In this document: in pieces, positions 9,543 to 18,960 of the stretch
How positions within the stretch are numbered: position 1 is the first letter of the stretch
Layout of the letters: every line of letters starts with the position of its first letter
Virus record (IMG/VR): IMGVR_UViG_3300018049_000112
Location: 1-27,330 of that record
Reading direction: 5' to 3' (one strand)
Source of the DNA: a virus
Length of the DNA: 27,330 bases
Made by a program: the position numbers and the translations under genes
Notes under the pieces: generated by a model
Databases searched by the model: none
What the model saw: only the letters and a program-made list of their open reading frames with translations
Told to the model about the DNA's origin: nothing

Positions 9543-12539
9543 CTACCGAGCACGGCTCGTGTTGAAAGGATGTTCAGCGAAGGCTGCGTAGATGTAATCG
9601 CCAGTAGCGCCATCACGCATTTTGAAACCGTTGCTGAGAATATCTGCAATGTCGGTAGTACCCTCTTGATCAGCAAGGTTTGCCCACAAAGGGTCATTAT
9701 CTACGTTGTAACCTTCCCGTTCGGTGTCAAGGATTTGCCAATTACCAGTAGTATCAGTCCGCTTAATCATCAGCCACCGTGGACGCATTCCGGTGTAAAC
9801 AAATGTATTTGAAGTTGACCCAGTAAACGAACCAAAGGAGCTGAAGCCTTCGACTGGGGCGAAGCAGTAGGCAATCAAATCTTGGGTATTACCATTTACA
9901 TTACCAGAAGTTCCTACTGAGAAGACACTACTTGTGGGGGCGGTGTTGTTCCACCGCTTAACTGAAGCAATTATCGCGTCAGTAAAATTTAACCTCAGAA
10001 AGTAGTCCTCAGGACTTGAGGAATCGACTCCAACATGATATGCATTCCAGTTAAGTGCCGCGTCACGGTTTTTAACTATAATCATTTCTGGCACAGCGTT
10101 TAAACCATGCCCAACTGTGGCGTTGGCCCCTGTTCCCGTATAACTAACAACCGAGCACCCCGCAGTGGGATTCGCCCTTACCTGAGAAGTTATGGTGCCA
10201 TCTGTGTTCGACACGGTTGAAGAACCGGCGTCCCACGTCCAGGCGACAAGTGATTCCCCGTTCCTGTTGATAGAACTCCAGTTGGATACAGGACCAAGGG
10301 TAAAACCAGTTGAATCGAAAGAAACCAAATCATTGGCTGCTGATGATGTGTACTCGGCATTAGTGCTATTGGTAGACAATCCGGAACTTCTGCCGCGAAC
10401 GGAATCAACAACCGCATGCCAGTATGTACCCGATCTACCTTTGAACCACGCCAAGTCCGGACTAAATTTCAACCCGCTAATCGATTGAGTGCTGTTATTA
10501 CCAGTGTAAAGCACCACATCCATCGCCGTGCTTCCATCAGCAATAGCCGGTGTTGGCAAGTTAGTGCTGCACAACGACTTGTAGCCAGCCGGAGCTGGGT
10601 ATTTGAAGGGTTGTTGACCGAAGTTAGCGCTAGTGGCGCTTTGATTGCCTGTAGTAGTTGAGTTTGAAACAGAAAAGAAATAAGGACCAGAAGTCAACCC
10701 AGTAAACGCTGTACCTTGTGAAACACCGTTTTTATAAAACACAAGGGTTCCATTGTCAGCATCAAACGCAATGCCAATTACATCGTTAGTTGTATAAGAT
10801 GCACCGTAACTAGAAGCACTACCATTATTATATTTATTACCATTAGCAGCGAAATAACCGTAACTGGTTGAATCTGCTCCGGTGTAAGTAGTAAGACTGA
10901 CATTTTGTTTAGTCAAACCAATCAAACCTGAGTTATTGCCAGTGGCGTTTTGAGTGACTTCGCAGTACCACTTACCAGTTTCCATGCCAAAGGTAGCCAA
11001 ACATTTAGTTTGAGTAGTTGTGTTAGCCTCAAGGTTCCCGTTTGTTAAAGTCATTGCAGAATTTAACGGGTTCCATGTCGCATAATTCCCCCGTACCAAA
11101 TCACCAGAACCGTAGTTAGTCGGTGAATCCAACATCGCATCACTGCCGTCAACTGGCTCAAACGGACTAACGGTGGTTGTAGCTGCGTCATTAACAGCCG
11201 TAATGGTGTGAGCACTAGGACTGTTGTCAATAAACGTGCTGTCTTGACAGGTAAGCAGAACAGTATCGGTAACAGCAGTTAAAGCAGTTGAAGGCGGGGT
11301 AAAGGCAGCGGTATACAGTGCACGACCTTTGATGATGCGGAGGTTGGAGATCTTGCCATCCCAATGATTAGCCGTAACGTCACTGCCTATGACTACTGGC
11401 TGTGTGTTGGTTGTTAATGCACCAGACAACGTGCTAGAAATAACTTCTGTACCGTTTACAAAAGCTTTGATTGCTGTACCGCTTCTTGTTACCGCTACAT
11501 GCTGCCATGCAGCCGTAGTAAGCGCAGAAGCTGCGGTTTGAGTAAAATCCCAACTTGTTCCACTAGTGCTCATCAAAAGCGTAAGACTAGTGGTGCTAGA
11601 GTTTCTTAATAGAAATGGCGCAAAGATTGCAGGGCTATTACGTTTGGTAATAATAGAACCAAGAGTGAATCCAGAGTCAGGATAAACCCAAGCTTCAATA
11701 GTAAAATCACCACTACCCAGATCAAAGTCTGTGCTGTCGGGAATACTCAAATAATCCCCAGTACCATCAAACTCCGTACTAAAGCTATTAGCCGTGTAAG
11801 CCGGTCCAGCGACAAGACCACTAGGAGTGAAGTCGTTGTTATTACCGCTTACATCGTTACCAAGTGCAGTAGCAGATGAGGTGTCAGCGAAATCAAGGTT
11901 ATAACCGTTAGTACCGTATGAACCAGTGTAAGCTTTAGGTTGCCAGACTCCGTTGGAATCGGTAAAACCAAAGCTGGTGGGGTCTAACGCTTGGCCGTCG
12001 ATGAAGTGTATGTTGGCGAGGTAGCCGTCAAAGAATAAGTCACTACCAGCGATAGCATGTGCATTGGTAGTGTTAATCAACCCATCGAAGTTTTGTGAGG
12101 GGTAAGAACTGGTAGAAAATGCTGTAACTTTTGCGCCGTTAACGTATAAACTAACCCTGTCTGCAGCCGTTCCTTGTGTAGTATCAAAAGCAACAACTAT
12201 GTGATACCAAGCTGAAACATCTCGGAAGAGCTGGCTGGTTACTAACTGCCATGTATATCCGCCTGAATAATGGTAAAGCTCAATAGTGTCGCCACTTAAT
12301 AACTGTATCCCAGCCTCAGTGCCGCCACTAACAGCACGCAGAAGACGCATAGTGGCGCTTAGCTTGCTCCGCTTAACCCAACCACTCCAAGTCCACGTCC
12401 TGCGATTACCTGCACTACTTGGAGTACGGCTCAAGTAAGCACTATCTGCCGAGTTAAACCGTACCGAACGTTCAATGTTGTAGGCTCCAGCAGCAGCAGC
12501 AGAAGCCAGCAGCAGGGGATTGGCGCTTCCAGGAATCAT
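9543..12539 (-). CDS. Large tail fibre / receptor-binding protein with two LamG-like and one SPRY-like domain
   Basis: A 998-residue protein. Residues about 25-195 and 255-425 are two concanavalin-like (LamG/Laminin_G_3) domains: TWTWSGWVKRSK...WYHIVVAFD...VSLYVNGAKV in the first, and GDYLSIPDS...FTIEAWVYPDSG...WQHVAVTRSG...KAFVNG in the second. A SPRY-like segment follows (about 515-650: KWYCEVTQN, VIGIAFDADNGTLVFYKNGV). The C-terminal third (from about 670) carries W-x-KGRSGTYWHAVVDSVRG and SYTGTGANATVGHGL-x-x-x-PEMIIVKNR, a DUF7483-like module repeated in phage fibres. Such domains bind glycans or surface proteins. Base composition is visibly AT-richer than the neighbours, suggesting exchange of the fibre by recombination. 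Confidence 0.75.
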   Translation of the reverse strand: MIPGSANPLLLASAAAAGAYNIERSVRFNSADSAYLSRTPSSAGNRRTWTWSGWVKRSKLSATMRLLRAVSGGTEAGIQLLSGDTIELYHYSGGYTWQLVTSQLFRDVSAWYHIVVAFDTTQGTAADRVSLYVNGAKVTAFSTSSYPSQNFDGLINTTNAHAIAGSDLFFDGYLANIHFIDGQALDPTSFGFTDSNGVWQPKAYTGSYGTNGYNLDFADTSSATALGNDVSGNNNDFTPSGLVAGPAYTANSFSTEFDGTGDYLSIPDSTDFDLGSGDFTIEAWVYPDSGFTLGSIITKRNSPAIFAPFLLRNSSTTSLTLLMSTSGTSWDFTQTAASALTTAAWQHVAVTRSGTAIKAFVNGTEVISSTLSGALTTNTQPVVIGSDVTANHWDGKISNLRIIKGRALYTAAFTPPSTALTAVTDTVLLTCQDSTFIDNSPSAHTITAVNDAATTTVSPFEPVDGSDAMLDSPTNYGSGDLVRGNYATWNPLNSAMTLTNGNLEANTTTQTKCLATFGMETGKWYCEVTQNATGNNSGLIGLTKQNVSLTTYTGADSTSYGYFAANGNKYNNGSASSYGASYTTNDVIGIAFDADNGTLVFYKNGVSQGTAFTGLTSGPYFFSVSNSTTTGNQSATSANFGQQPFKYPAPAGYKSLCSTNLPTPAIADGSTAMDVVLYTGNNSTQSISGLKFSPDLAWFKGRSGTYWHAVVDSVRGRSSGLSTNSTNAEYTSSAANDLVSFDSTGFTLGPVSNWSSINRNGESLVAWTWDAGSSTVSNTDGTITSQVRANPTAGCSVVSYTGTGANATVGHGLNAVPEMIIVKNRDAALNWNAYHVGVDSSSPEDYFLRLNFTDAIIASVKRWNNTAPTSSVFSVGTSGNVNGNTQDLIAYCFAPVEGFSSFGSFTGSTSNTFVYTGMRPRWLMIKRTDTTGNWQILDTEREGYNVDNDPLWANLADQEGTTDIADILSNGFKMRDGATGDYIYAAFAEHPFNTSRAR

Positions 12540-12548
12540 CTGCCTAAA

Positions 12549-13454
12549 TCAGCTCAGGTTGGTGATCAGCGTTGCGGTAATGTCGCCAGTTGTCCGGACC
12601 GAATAAGCCAAACAATCAACGGCATTTGCTGCTGTTGAAAGTGTAGGCGCCGTTCCTCCGGAAAATGACCACGCAGATCCATAACTCAGAGTACGAGAGC
12701 CCGTGCCATCTTGAGTGATCCAGATGCAGCCACTCGCGCCAGCCGTTAAGTTCGTTGGATTGGCGAGAGTCCGGTTTCCGCCCAAGGTGACGCTGAAATT
12801 GTTTGCAGCACTGAAATCAGGCGTGATTGTGGCGCCGTCAGTCAGTGCCGTAATTGCACCACGTTGCTGAGCCGTAAATGATTGAGCAACGTCAGTTTTG
12901 GCAGTGTCAGCATCGTATGCCTGAACATCTGTACCGATTGCCAGTCCCAGTGTGGTGCGTTGAGCAGCAGCGTCAGCGTCATCAAGCAGCGCTCGTCCAG
13001 CGGCAGTGCAAGTGATTTCCTCAACATCGCCAGACCCAGCCGTGCTGCGTCCAAGCAACTTGTCAGTCGCGCTTACGTCTTGGATCTTGGCGTAAGTAAT
13101 CGCGCCGGCATCCACTGCAAATGCTGTGCCGCTGCCGCTAACCGTGATGTCGCCGTAATCCCCATCCGAAAGCGTGGTGCTAACGGTGGACCAGCTAAGC
13201 GTTCCAGAACCGTTAGTCGATAAAACCTGTCCGCTAGTACCGTCAGCGCCAGGCAGGGTCCAAGTGATATTGCTGGTAACGGTGCCCGGTGAAACGAATG
13301 CAACGTAATTGCTGCCATCCGTGTCGTAATACTTCTGGATATCGGCAACGCTGACCTTTTTGGTCTGGTCGTTAGTTACATCAACAATGGGAATGACATC
13401 AGTACCAATCAGGCTCGTGTAAGCCGTCAGGTCGGTGATTTTGATGTTTGCCAT
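12549..13454 (-). CDS. Tail fibre-like structural protein
   Basis: A 301-residue protein rich in Ala, Thr, Gly and Ser without long hydrophobic segments, typical of trimeric fibres. The N-terminus IKITDLTAYTSLIGTDVIPI, then VDVTNDQTKKVSVADIQKY, is a short docking module also present in the next upstream gene. The middle holds a fibre-style segment (LPGADGTSGQVLSTNGSGTL, then SWSTVSTTLSDGDYGDITVS) and a repeated helix-turn stretch 'DDADAAAQRTTLGLAIGTDVQ'. The C-terminal part (TLGGNRTLANPTNLTAGASG, then CIWITQDGTGSRTLSYG) matches a beta-rich fibre module found in many phages. It likely mounts on the tail tip. Confidence 0.7.
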   Translation of the reverse strand: MANIKITDLTAYTSLIGTDVIPIVDVTNDQTKKVSVADIQKYYDTDGSNYVAFVSPGTVTSNITWTLPGADGTSGQVLSTNGSGTLSWSTVSTTLSDGDYGDITVSGSGTAFAVDAGAITYAKIQDVSATDKLLGRSTAGSGDVEEITCTAAGRALLDDADAAAQRTTLGLAIGTDVQAYDADTAKTDVAQSFTAQQRGAITALTDGATITPDFSAANNFSVTLGGNRTLANPTNLTAGASGCIWITQDGTGSRTLSYGSAWSFSGGTAPTLSTAANAVDCLAYSVRTTGDITATLITNLS

Positions 13455-13489
13455 CGTTGTCGCTCCAATACAGAGATTTTAGGCGCTGG

Positions 13490-14560
13490 TCAGGTTTTAA
13501 TACAAGCAAGCAGTGCAATGTTTCGCGGACGAGTCTCAGCGTCACCACCGCCAATCGTGTGGATGTGAGCGCCACCCGGTCCAGTGGTGTTGCCGCCCTG
13601 GGAAACAGGCTGCGACTGACCGCCAGACCCTACATTCTGACGATCACCACCGTCGTAGGAGTGCGAGTGATTGCCAGGGTTGCTGGTGGTAAAGGCGTTG
13701 TTGGGCAGTGCAGTTGCATCACCCTGAGACGATCCAAGCGTGCGGCTGGTATCAACGCCGCGACCATCGTCTAAACCACGGACAAATTCACCACGCAGGT
13801 CAGGCAAATTGAACGTTGTGGATCCATCACCGCCGCCATAAGTCGTCCCGATGGCACTGAACAACGTGGCATAGGTTGTCCGGCTAACTGCATCGCCGTT
13901 TGCCTTGAGGTAGCCGGTCGGTGCAGTAGAGCGGGCGGTGTAAATCACCGTGCCAGCAGGCGTCAGGTCCGTTGCTGATGGGATGCCTGCAATCTCGTCG
14001 TCAACGTATTTCTTGGTTGCCGCCTGCAGATCTGCTGTCGGTGCAGCATCTAAGGTCAGGGTTCCAGTCAGCGTGCCACCAGCCAACGGCAGGTAAGTAG
14101 TAGACGCTGCCGTGATCTGCAAATAGCGAGCGTCACCAGCTGCTTGCGTAATACCAAGCGGATCAACGCGGACAAAGTTTGCCCCGTCGTACACCTTCAG
14201 CTCATCAGGTGTTTGGCTGGTATCAAGCCACAACTGACCCAGAACAGGGCTAGCGGGTTCCGTTCCACTTGGATTGGTGATGACCGCCGAGCTAGGCAGG
14301 AAGCTAACCAGTGAGAAACTGGCGCCGTTATAGATCTTCAGCTCAGGCGGATTATTAGACGTATCGACCCACAGCTGACCGTTGGCTGGTGATGTTGGAA
14401 CGTCTGACCCTCGCGTGGTCCCAAATTGGACCATTGCCAAGCCAAGATTTTCAGCAGTGATGCGCTTGGTTTCGGTGGCGCTGATGTCAACAAAAGGCAG
14501 CAGGTCGTTTTCGACCAGTGTCTCCTGTGCAGCTAATTGGGATATGCGACGGTCAGCCAT
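13490..14560 (-). CDS. Tail collar-domain fibre protein
   Basis: A 356-residue protein. Residues 1-35 repeat the docking module of the adjacent fibre (ISQLAAQETLVENDLLPFVD then TKRITAENL). Two tandem copies of SPANGQLWVDTSNNPPELKI / SPVLGQLWLDTSQTPDELKV follow (about 55-135), then a fibre linker and KKYVDDEIAG. Residues about 205-275 are the Phage_Tail_Collar domain (GYLKANGDAVSRTTYATLFS, IGTTYGGGDGSTTFNLPDLR, GEFVRG). The C-terminus has NHSHSYDG and AHIHTIGGGD, paired H-x-H motifs like the metal-binding sites of T4 short-tail-fibre-type proteins, and the final ETRPRNIALLACIK. Its 3' part faces the fibre at 12549; its ATG overlaps the end of J. Confidence 0.83.
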   Translation of the reverse strand: MADRRISQLAAQETLVENDLLPFVDISATETKRITAENLGLAMVQFGTTRGSDVPTSPANGQLWVDTSNNPPELKIYNGASFSLVSFLPSSAVITNPSGTEPASPVLGQLWLDTSQTPDELKVYDGANFVRVDPLGITQAAGDARYLQITAASTTYLPLAGGTLTGTLTLDAAPTADLQAATKKYVDDEIAGIPSATDLTPAGTVIYTARSTAPTGYLKANGDAVSRTTYATLFSAIGTTYGGGDGSTTFNLPDLRGEFVRGLDDGRGVDTSRTLGSSQGDATALPNNAFTTSNPGNHSHSYDGGDRQNVGSGGQSQPVSQGGNTTGPGGAHIHTIGGGDAETRPRNIALLACIKT

Positions 14561-17500
14561 CAGTAGCCAATCACTGTGATGTCAACTAAGCCGGTCACGC
14601 CGGAACCGCTGGCATCGAGACACTTAATCGTAACCGAGGTGGTGGATTTGGCTGTGACCACAGCAGTCACCGCAGTTGAACCGCCAGTCTGAAGAGCAGT
14701 GATTTGTACGCTTTCCACGCTGCGGAATGTCTTGTTCAGGCTGACCGCCGTGCCAGCGCTGCTAATTGCAACGTCATTCTGTTTCTCGATCACATCGGGG
14801 TAATCGAGCTGGGCTGTCAGGGCAGTGATTTCACCGGCAACAACACCATCAGGGGATTTGAAGGTGGTTTGCACGCGGTACACATCACCCAGCAACCTTT
14901 CGTATGGGGCGTAAGGGTGAACAATGCCGCCCTCAGCAAGCTCGGTGTCGCTGTAGAAACGCTGTTCGCCCAAGATGCCAAACGCTGCGCCCCTGACTGC
15001 ATACGTTCCAGTGGCACTACCGCTGAGGGTAATTGCTGTGCCGCCCTGGGTAGCCGCAACACGGAAGACGGTGGTGGTCAGATCAGTTGAAACGACGTGA
15101 TAGGTCGTCCCAGTAGAGATCCCGGTCGGCAAGCTGCCTGAAACTTCAACGAACTCAAGCGTGTCGTTCTCTTCCAGCAGGTGAGCAATGGTGCTGCCAC
15201 CGCGCTGTAGTTGGAAGCTGCTGCTGGCAACGTCAATCACCACAGGCGTATCTTCCTGCAGCAACTTGTCGTCATCATTGGTGCCATCAGGGTCTTGCAC
15301 CAGCACAGTGTCTTCACCAGTTAGCGCGACCAGTTTGTGCTGGTACGTTGCCGTCGCCGTAGTGCTCAACAGCAGGTTGCTCTCTGCCTCGTTGTTGTCG
15401 AAGTTCCAGGTGAAGATGCTGTCTCGGGTGGCATCGGTCTGCACCAGATCACCGTCACCATCGACCTCGCAGTTGATGTAGTTGCCTTCCCAGCTGCCGG
15501 CGCCTTGGGTTCTGGCATTGATCGTTGCGACTGCGTTGCTGATCGGTGGCGCACCAATGTTGACCAGCACAAAGGCAGGAAGGTCAGAGCGCCAGTTGGT
15601 CGCATCAACCGACTTGACCATCACCACCCAGGTGTCAGAGTCAAACAGGCTGGTCTCGAACCATTGCTGGTTGGCGTTCAAACCACCAGACGCCAATTCA
15701 ATACCAGCACCCCAGCTGGCAGACAAATTCAGGCGAGTAGCAAGCGCTGCCGGACCGGACACGTTGTACGTCCCAGTGGCAGTGCCTGTCAGGTTGATTG
15801 GGGCGCCGCCTGCAGTTGCGGCCAGTTTGAACTCAACGCTGTTGAATCCTTCCTCTGCCACGAAATAAGTTGTGCCAGCTGTAATGCCGGTGGGCAAAGT
15901 GCCAGCGCTAGCGGCAAAGATGATTTCCTGACCGACAGTCAGCAGGTGCTGGTTGGTCTTGATGCCGATAACCGTTGAGGTCTTGACCGTAACGATGTCA
16001 GTGTCAACGTCAAACTCAACGATGTTGGTGGCCAAGGTGCCGCGCTTAAAGCGGACCTCATATCCAACAATGTCGCTGACGACCTTCTGATCCCAGCTGC
16101 CGTATTCACTCAGCGGCAATTGCCAGCTGAAGCGCTTGCCTGCACGGTTTGCGCTTTCAACGACGCTGAAGTTATTAGGCGTTGGCGGTGCAATCTCGGC
16201 ACGCTCCACCACGTCATAGATGTAGTCGTCCGGCTTTTCACCGAAGACCGCGCTGGTGAAGCTGATCCGAATGTCGTAGGTATCTGGCGCGTGGAACGCA
16301 ATCGTGTAATACCCCGTGAGCGGGATGTCAGCCAGGAAGTAGTAGCCATCATTCCCAGGAGTTTTGACGCCAGGGATCTCACCGCCTTTGAGGTTGCGAG
16401 GGCGTGCCCAGCACCTGAAACCAGTAATCCGAGGAAGGATCGGGCACGTTCCAGGGTCAACAATGATTAGCTGGGTGCCATCAGGCTGGTTGGCGTGAGT
16501 GACGGTGGCGTTGTACTCAGCTGCACTGAGATCTGGGATTGCGTCAAAGTCAGAAACGGTGACTGCCGTGAACTCGCTTTGACGGCTCAGGCGGTCAAAT
16601 GTTGCTGCGCGGAACTCGTAAGTGTTGCCATAGACGTGATCCGGCAGGCTGATCGATGCATTAGTAACCGAGGTGACCTGCACCTCATTCCATTGAGCTG
16701 CCCCGGTTTGGCGCCACTGGTACCGATAACCGCGAATCAATACGTCGTCTGCACCATTGCGCTCAGGCGCTTGCCAGTTGGCATTGATTTGGGTGCGGCC
16801 ATTGTTGTAAGCCAGTTTCGCAGAAAGGCTGACAACGGCTTGAGTTGCTTCAAGCGTAAAACGATCCTTTGGAATTGCAATCGGCAGGTCGTTATCGACG
16901 TAATCGAACTTGCTCGCGTTGTACTGAACCGCCTCAACTTGGAAGACAAGCGGATCGACCTCAGTGATTGCCACAATCTTGTAGAGCGCGGCCTGCATAT
17001 CAGACCACTCCAAGACCCACAAGGCGTTAGCTTGGCTGTCAACGTTGCCATCGACAACAGCAGTGGTCGTCCCAAGCTTGTCAACAATCGGCTGGCATTC
17101 AATCTCGTCACCGTCTTGAGTGACGAGAACGTCAATTCCGCCTTGAGTAGCCAGCGAACGGAATTCGGCTTCGCTTTCGTCTTCAGTAGCGCTGATTAGG
17201 TTGTGAACGCTAAGTTTTGGGCGTTTGGTGATGGTGTTGTCAGGGTTGGTGACCGTTTCACCGTCAGGCACCACAAACGTCAGGGTGTAATCAATCGCGT
17301 CGTTTAAGTTCAGAACGGCGTCAAGTTTGACGTTGTTGCCGCTGATCTCTTTAATGCGACCGCCTAAACGCTGACCCTGCTTCAGTGGATCCGCAATTTG
17401 AATGATCTCGCCAACACCAGCAGCTAGGCCCTCCGCACCAATGCGGAAGCTGACTTTTTCGGTCAGGTAGCGGTTAGAAAACAGCGTGTGCTTTGCTGCC

Positions 17501-18960
17501 CGCAGCGCTTGACCGCGTGAAGTAACGCCAAGCAGGCGCAGGTCAATCGGGTTGTAGCCAAAGGTTTCTAGCAGCGCGTCATCTTGCTGGTACTCAGTGA
17601 CGCTTGAATATGCCTGATTGGGATCATCCCAGTTAGCCAGGACAACAGACTTGCGGGCGCCGCGCGCCGTGCCGGTGTAAGTAAAACAAGGCGACGTAAC
17701 TTGCCCGGACTCGTCAACTTCTTGGATAACGTTTGCTTCGCTGAACTGCTGAACTGGAAGTTGTGCGCGATCTTGCGTCAGGAACAGCTGGCCTTGGCTG
17801 TAATAGATCAGCCCGCGGAAGCAAGATGCCAAGCCATTCAGAACCTCATAGACGCTGCCCGCGTTTTGCAAGTAGACGTTGCAGGTAAAACGCGGCTCAG
17901 TTCCACCGTTGCCATTGGGAACTGATTCATCGCAATACTGGCTGACGGTGTAAAGATACCAAGGGTCTATTGAGATGTTTGGCACATAACGCGCCACGCC
18001 AAAGCGATCATTAACGACAATGTCGCGGAAGATCCAAGCCGGGTTGTCCGTCCAAGCCATTTGGAACGTACCATCCCAGATCCCGGTATAAGTGCGAGTT
18101 TCGGCGTTGTAGTTGCTGGGAACTTGAACACGCTTGCCTCGAAGGCGAACTGAAACGTTCGGGATGCTGTTGAATTGGCGAGCGTCAACCTTCAGCGCTA
18201 GCAGAGCAGTGTTGGGGTAAGCAAATTTCTCGTCGATAATCTCAACCAGTGACTGCCACCGCGTTTGGTTTGCGACGTAGCCGCTGCTGTCATCACCCGT
18301 CAAACGAGTCAGGCGAATAGTCCAAGGCCCAGTGCCGTCTAGATCAAACTCGTAGGCACGTTGAAACTGACTGTTTGATTTGCCGCTAACTGTTGGTGAA
18401 TCAATTGTTGTGTAGGCACCTCCGTTTGCAGAAACCTCAATTCTGAATTGAACGCTAGTGCTAGTAATATCGCCGTTATCCCTGTTTTGCGCCTGCAACG
18501 CAGGGAAAGTCATAATGATGCGGCACCGCTCCACATCCGTGTCGGTGATGGTGCGAGTCAGGGCGCCAGCGGCGACAGTCAGGTTGGTATTTACGCCAAC
18601 AACGTTTTCAGTGGTGCTAAAGCCTTCAATTGGCGTCTGGGTTTCGTCGGTCCCAGTACGGTGCTCGATTGTGTAGCCCTGAAAGTTGTAGGTATCGTCT
18701 TCGTTCTGGATTGGCGTTGAATCTAGAAACGTGTCCTTTGTAATGCTGTTAGGGAAGCCCTCAATTTCGCCCTCGCTCAGTGCATAAACGGTTTTTGCAA
18801 AGGCGACTGAAAACAGGTTGTTTGCCGCAACAGTTGGTTGCCTAGCTGTAGGCGCCGCAATCGTGACGTTCTGCTGAACCGTCTGTTGAACAACTTGTTG
18901 GCCGCCGCCGCCACCGCCACCAGCACCGCTGACTTCAGGCAGATCTTGAAAGTCTTCCAT
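14560..18960 (-). CDS. J: Tail tip attachment / host-specificity protein J
   Basis: A 1466-residue protein homologous in order and features to lambda gpJ, the central tail-tip protein that closes the tube and contacts the receptor. Seen: a Gly- and Gln-rich start, the conserved N-terminal region with SEGEIEGFPN, FLDSTPIQNEDDTYNFQGYT and WQSLVEIIDEKFAYPNTALL, then ALKVDARQFNSIPNVSVRLR and the WIFRDIVVNDRFGVARYV block (about residues 310-330). Fibronectin-like domains lie in the middle (W-x-APERNGADDVLIRGYRYQW). Two copies of a beta module, LPTGI-x-x-GTTY...GGxxIxLxGxATGTY, lie at about 985-1065 and 1243-1320. The C-terminal 100 residues end in a small beta domain. Stop and start overlap neighbours by one base. 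Confidence 0.9.
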   Translation of the reverse strand: MEDFQDLPEVSGAGGGGGGGQQVVQQTVQQNVTIAAPTARQPTVAANNLFSVAFAKTVYALSEGEIEGFPNSITKDTFLDSTPIQNEDDTYNFQGYTIEHRTGTDETQTPIEGFSTTENVVGVNTNLTVAAGALTRTITDTDVERCRIIMTFPALQAQNRDNGDITSTSVQFRIEVSANGGAYTTIDSPTVSGKSNSQFQRAYEFDLDGTGPWTIRLTRLTGDDSSGYVANQTRWQSLVEIIDEKFAYPNTALLALKVDARQFNSIPNVSVRLRGKRVQVPSNYNAETRTYTGIWDGTFQMAWTDNPAWIFRDIVVNDRFGVARYVPNISIDPWYLYTVSQYCDESVPNGNGGTEPRFTCNVYLQNAGSVYEVLNGLASCFRGLIYYSQGQLFLTQDRAQLPVQQFSEANVIQEVDESGQVTSPCFTYTGTARGARKSVVLANWDDPNQAYSSVTEYQQDDALLETFGYNPIDLRLLGVTSRGQALRAAKHTLFSNRYLTEKVSFRIGAEGLAAGVGEIIQIADPLKQGQRLGGRIKEISGNNVKLDAVLNLNDAIDYTLTFVVPDGETVTNPDNTITKRPKLSVHNLISATEDESEAEFRSLATQGGIDVLVTQDGDEIECQPIVDKLGTTTAVVDGNVDSQANALWVLEWSDMQAALYKIVAITEVDPLVFQVEAVQYNASKFDYVDNDLPIAIPKDRFTLEATQAVVSLSAKLAYNNGRTQINANWQAPERNGADDVLIRGYRYQWRQTGAAQWNEVQVTSVTNASISLPDHVYGNTYEFRAATFDRLSRQSEFTAVTVSDFDAIPDLSAAEYNATVTHANQPDGTQLIIVDPGTCPILPRITGFRCWARPRNLKGGEIPGVKTPGNDGYYFLADIPLTGYYTIAFHAPDTYDIRISFTSAVFGEKPDDYIYDVVERAEIAPPTPNNFSVVESANRAGKRFSWQLPLSEYGSWDQKVVSDIVGYEVRFKRGTLATNIVEFDVDTDIVTVKTSTVIGIKTNQHLLTVGQEIIFAASAGTLPTGITAGTTYFVAEEGFNSVEFKLAATAGGAPINLTGTATGTYNVSGPAALATRLNLSASWGAGIELASGGLNANQQWFETSLFDSDTWVVMVKSVDATNWRSDLPAFVLVNIGAPPISNAVATINARTQGAGSWEGNYINCEVDGDGDLVQTDATRDSIFTWNFDNNEAESNLLLSTTATATYQHKLVALTGEDTVLVQDPDGTNDDDKLLQEDTPVVIDVASSSFQLQRGGSTIAHLLEENDTLEFVEVSGSLPTGISTGTTYHVVSTDLTTTVFRVAATQGGTAITLSGSATGTYAVRGAAFGILGEQRFYSDTELAEGGIVHPYAPYERLLGDVYRVQTTFKSPDGVVAGEITALTAQLDYPDVIEKQNDVAISSAGTAVSLNKTFRSVESVQITALQTGGSTAVTAVVTAKSTTSVTIKCLDASGSGVTGLVDITVIGY

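Noticed and set aside
15337-15978. Open frame of 213 codons on the plus strand
   Set aside because: Antisense to the continuous J gene, with no recognisable motif.
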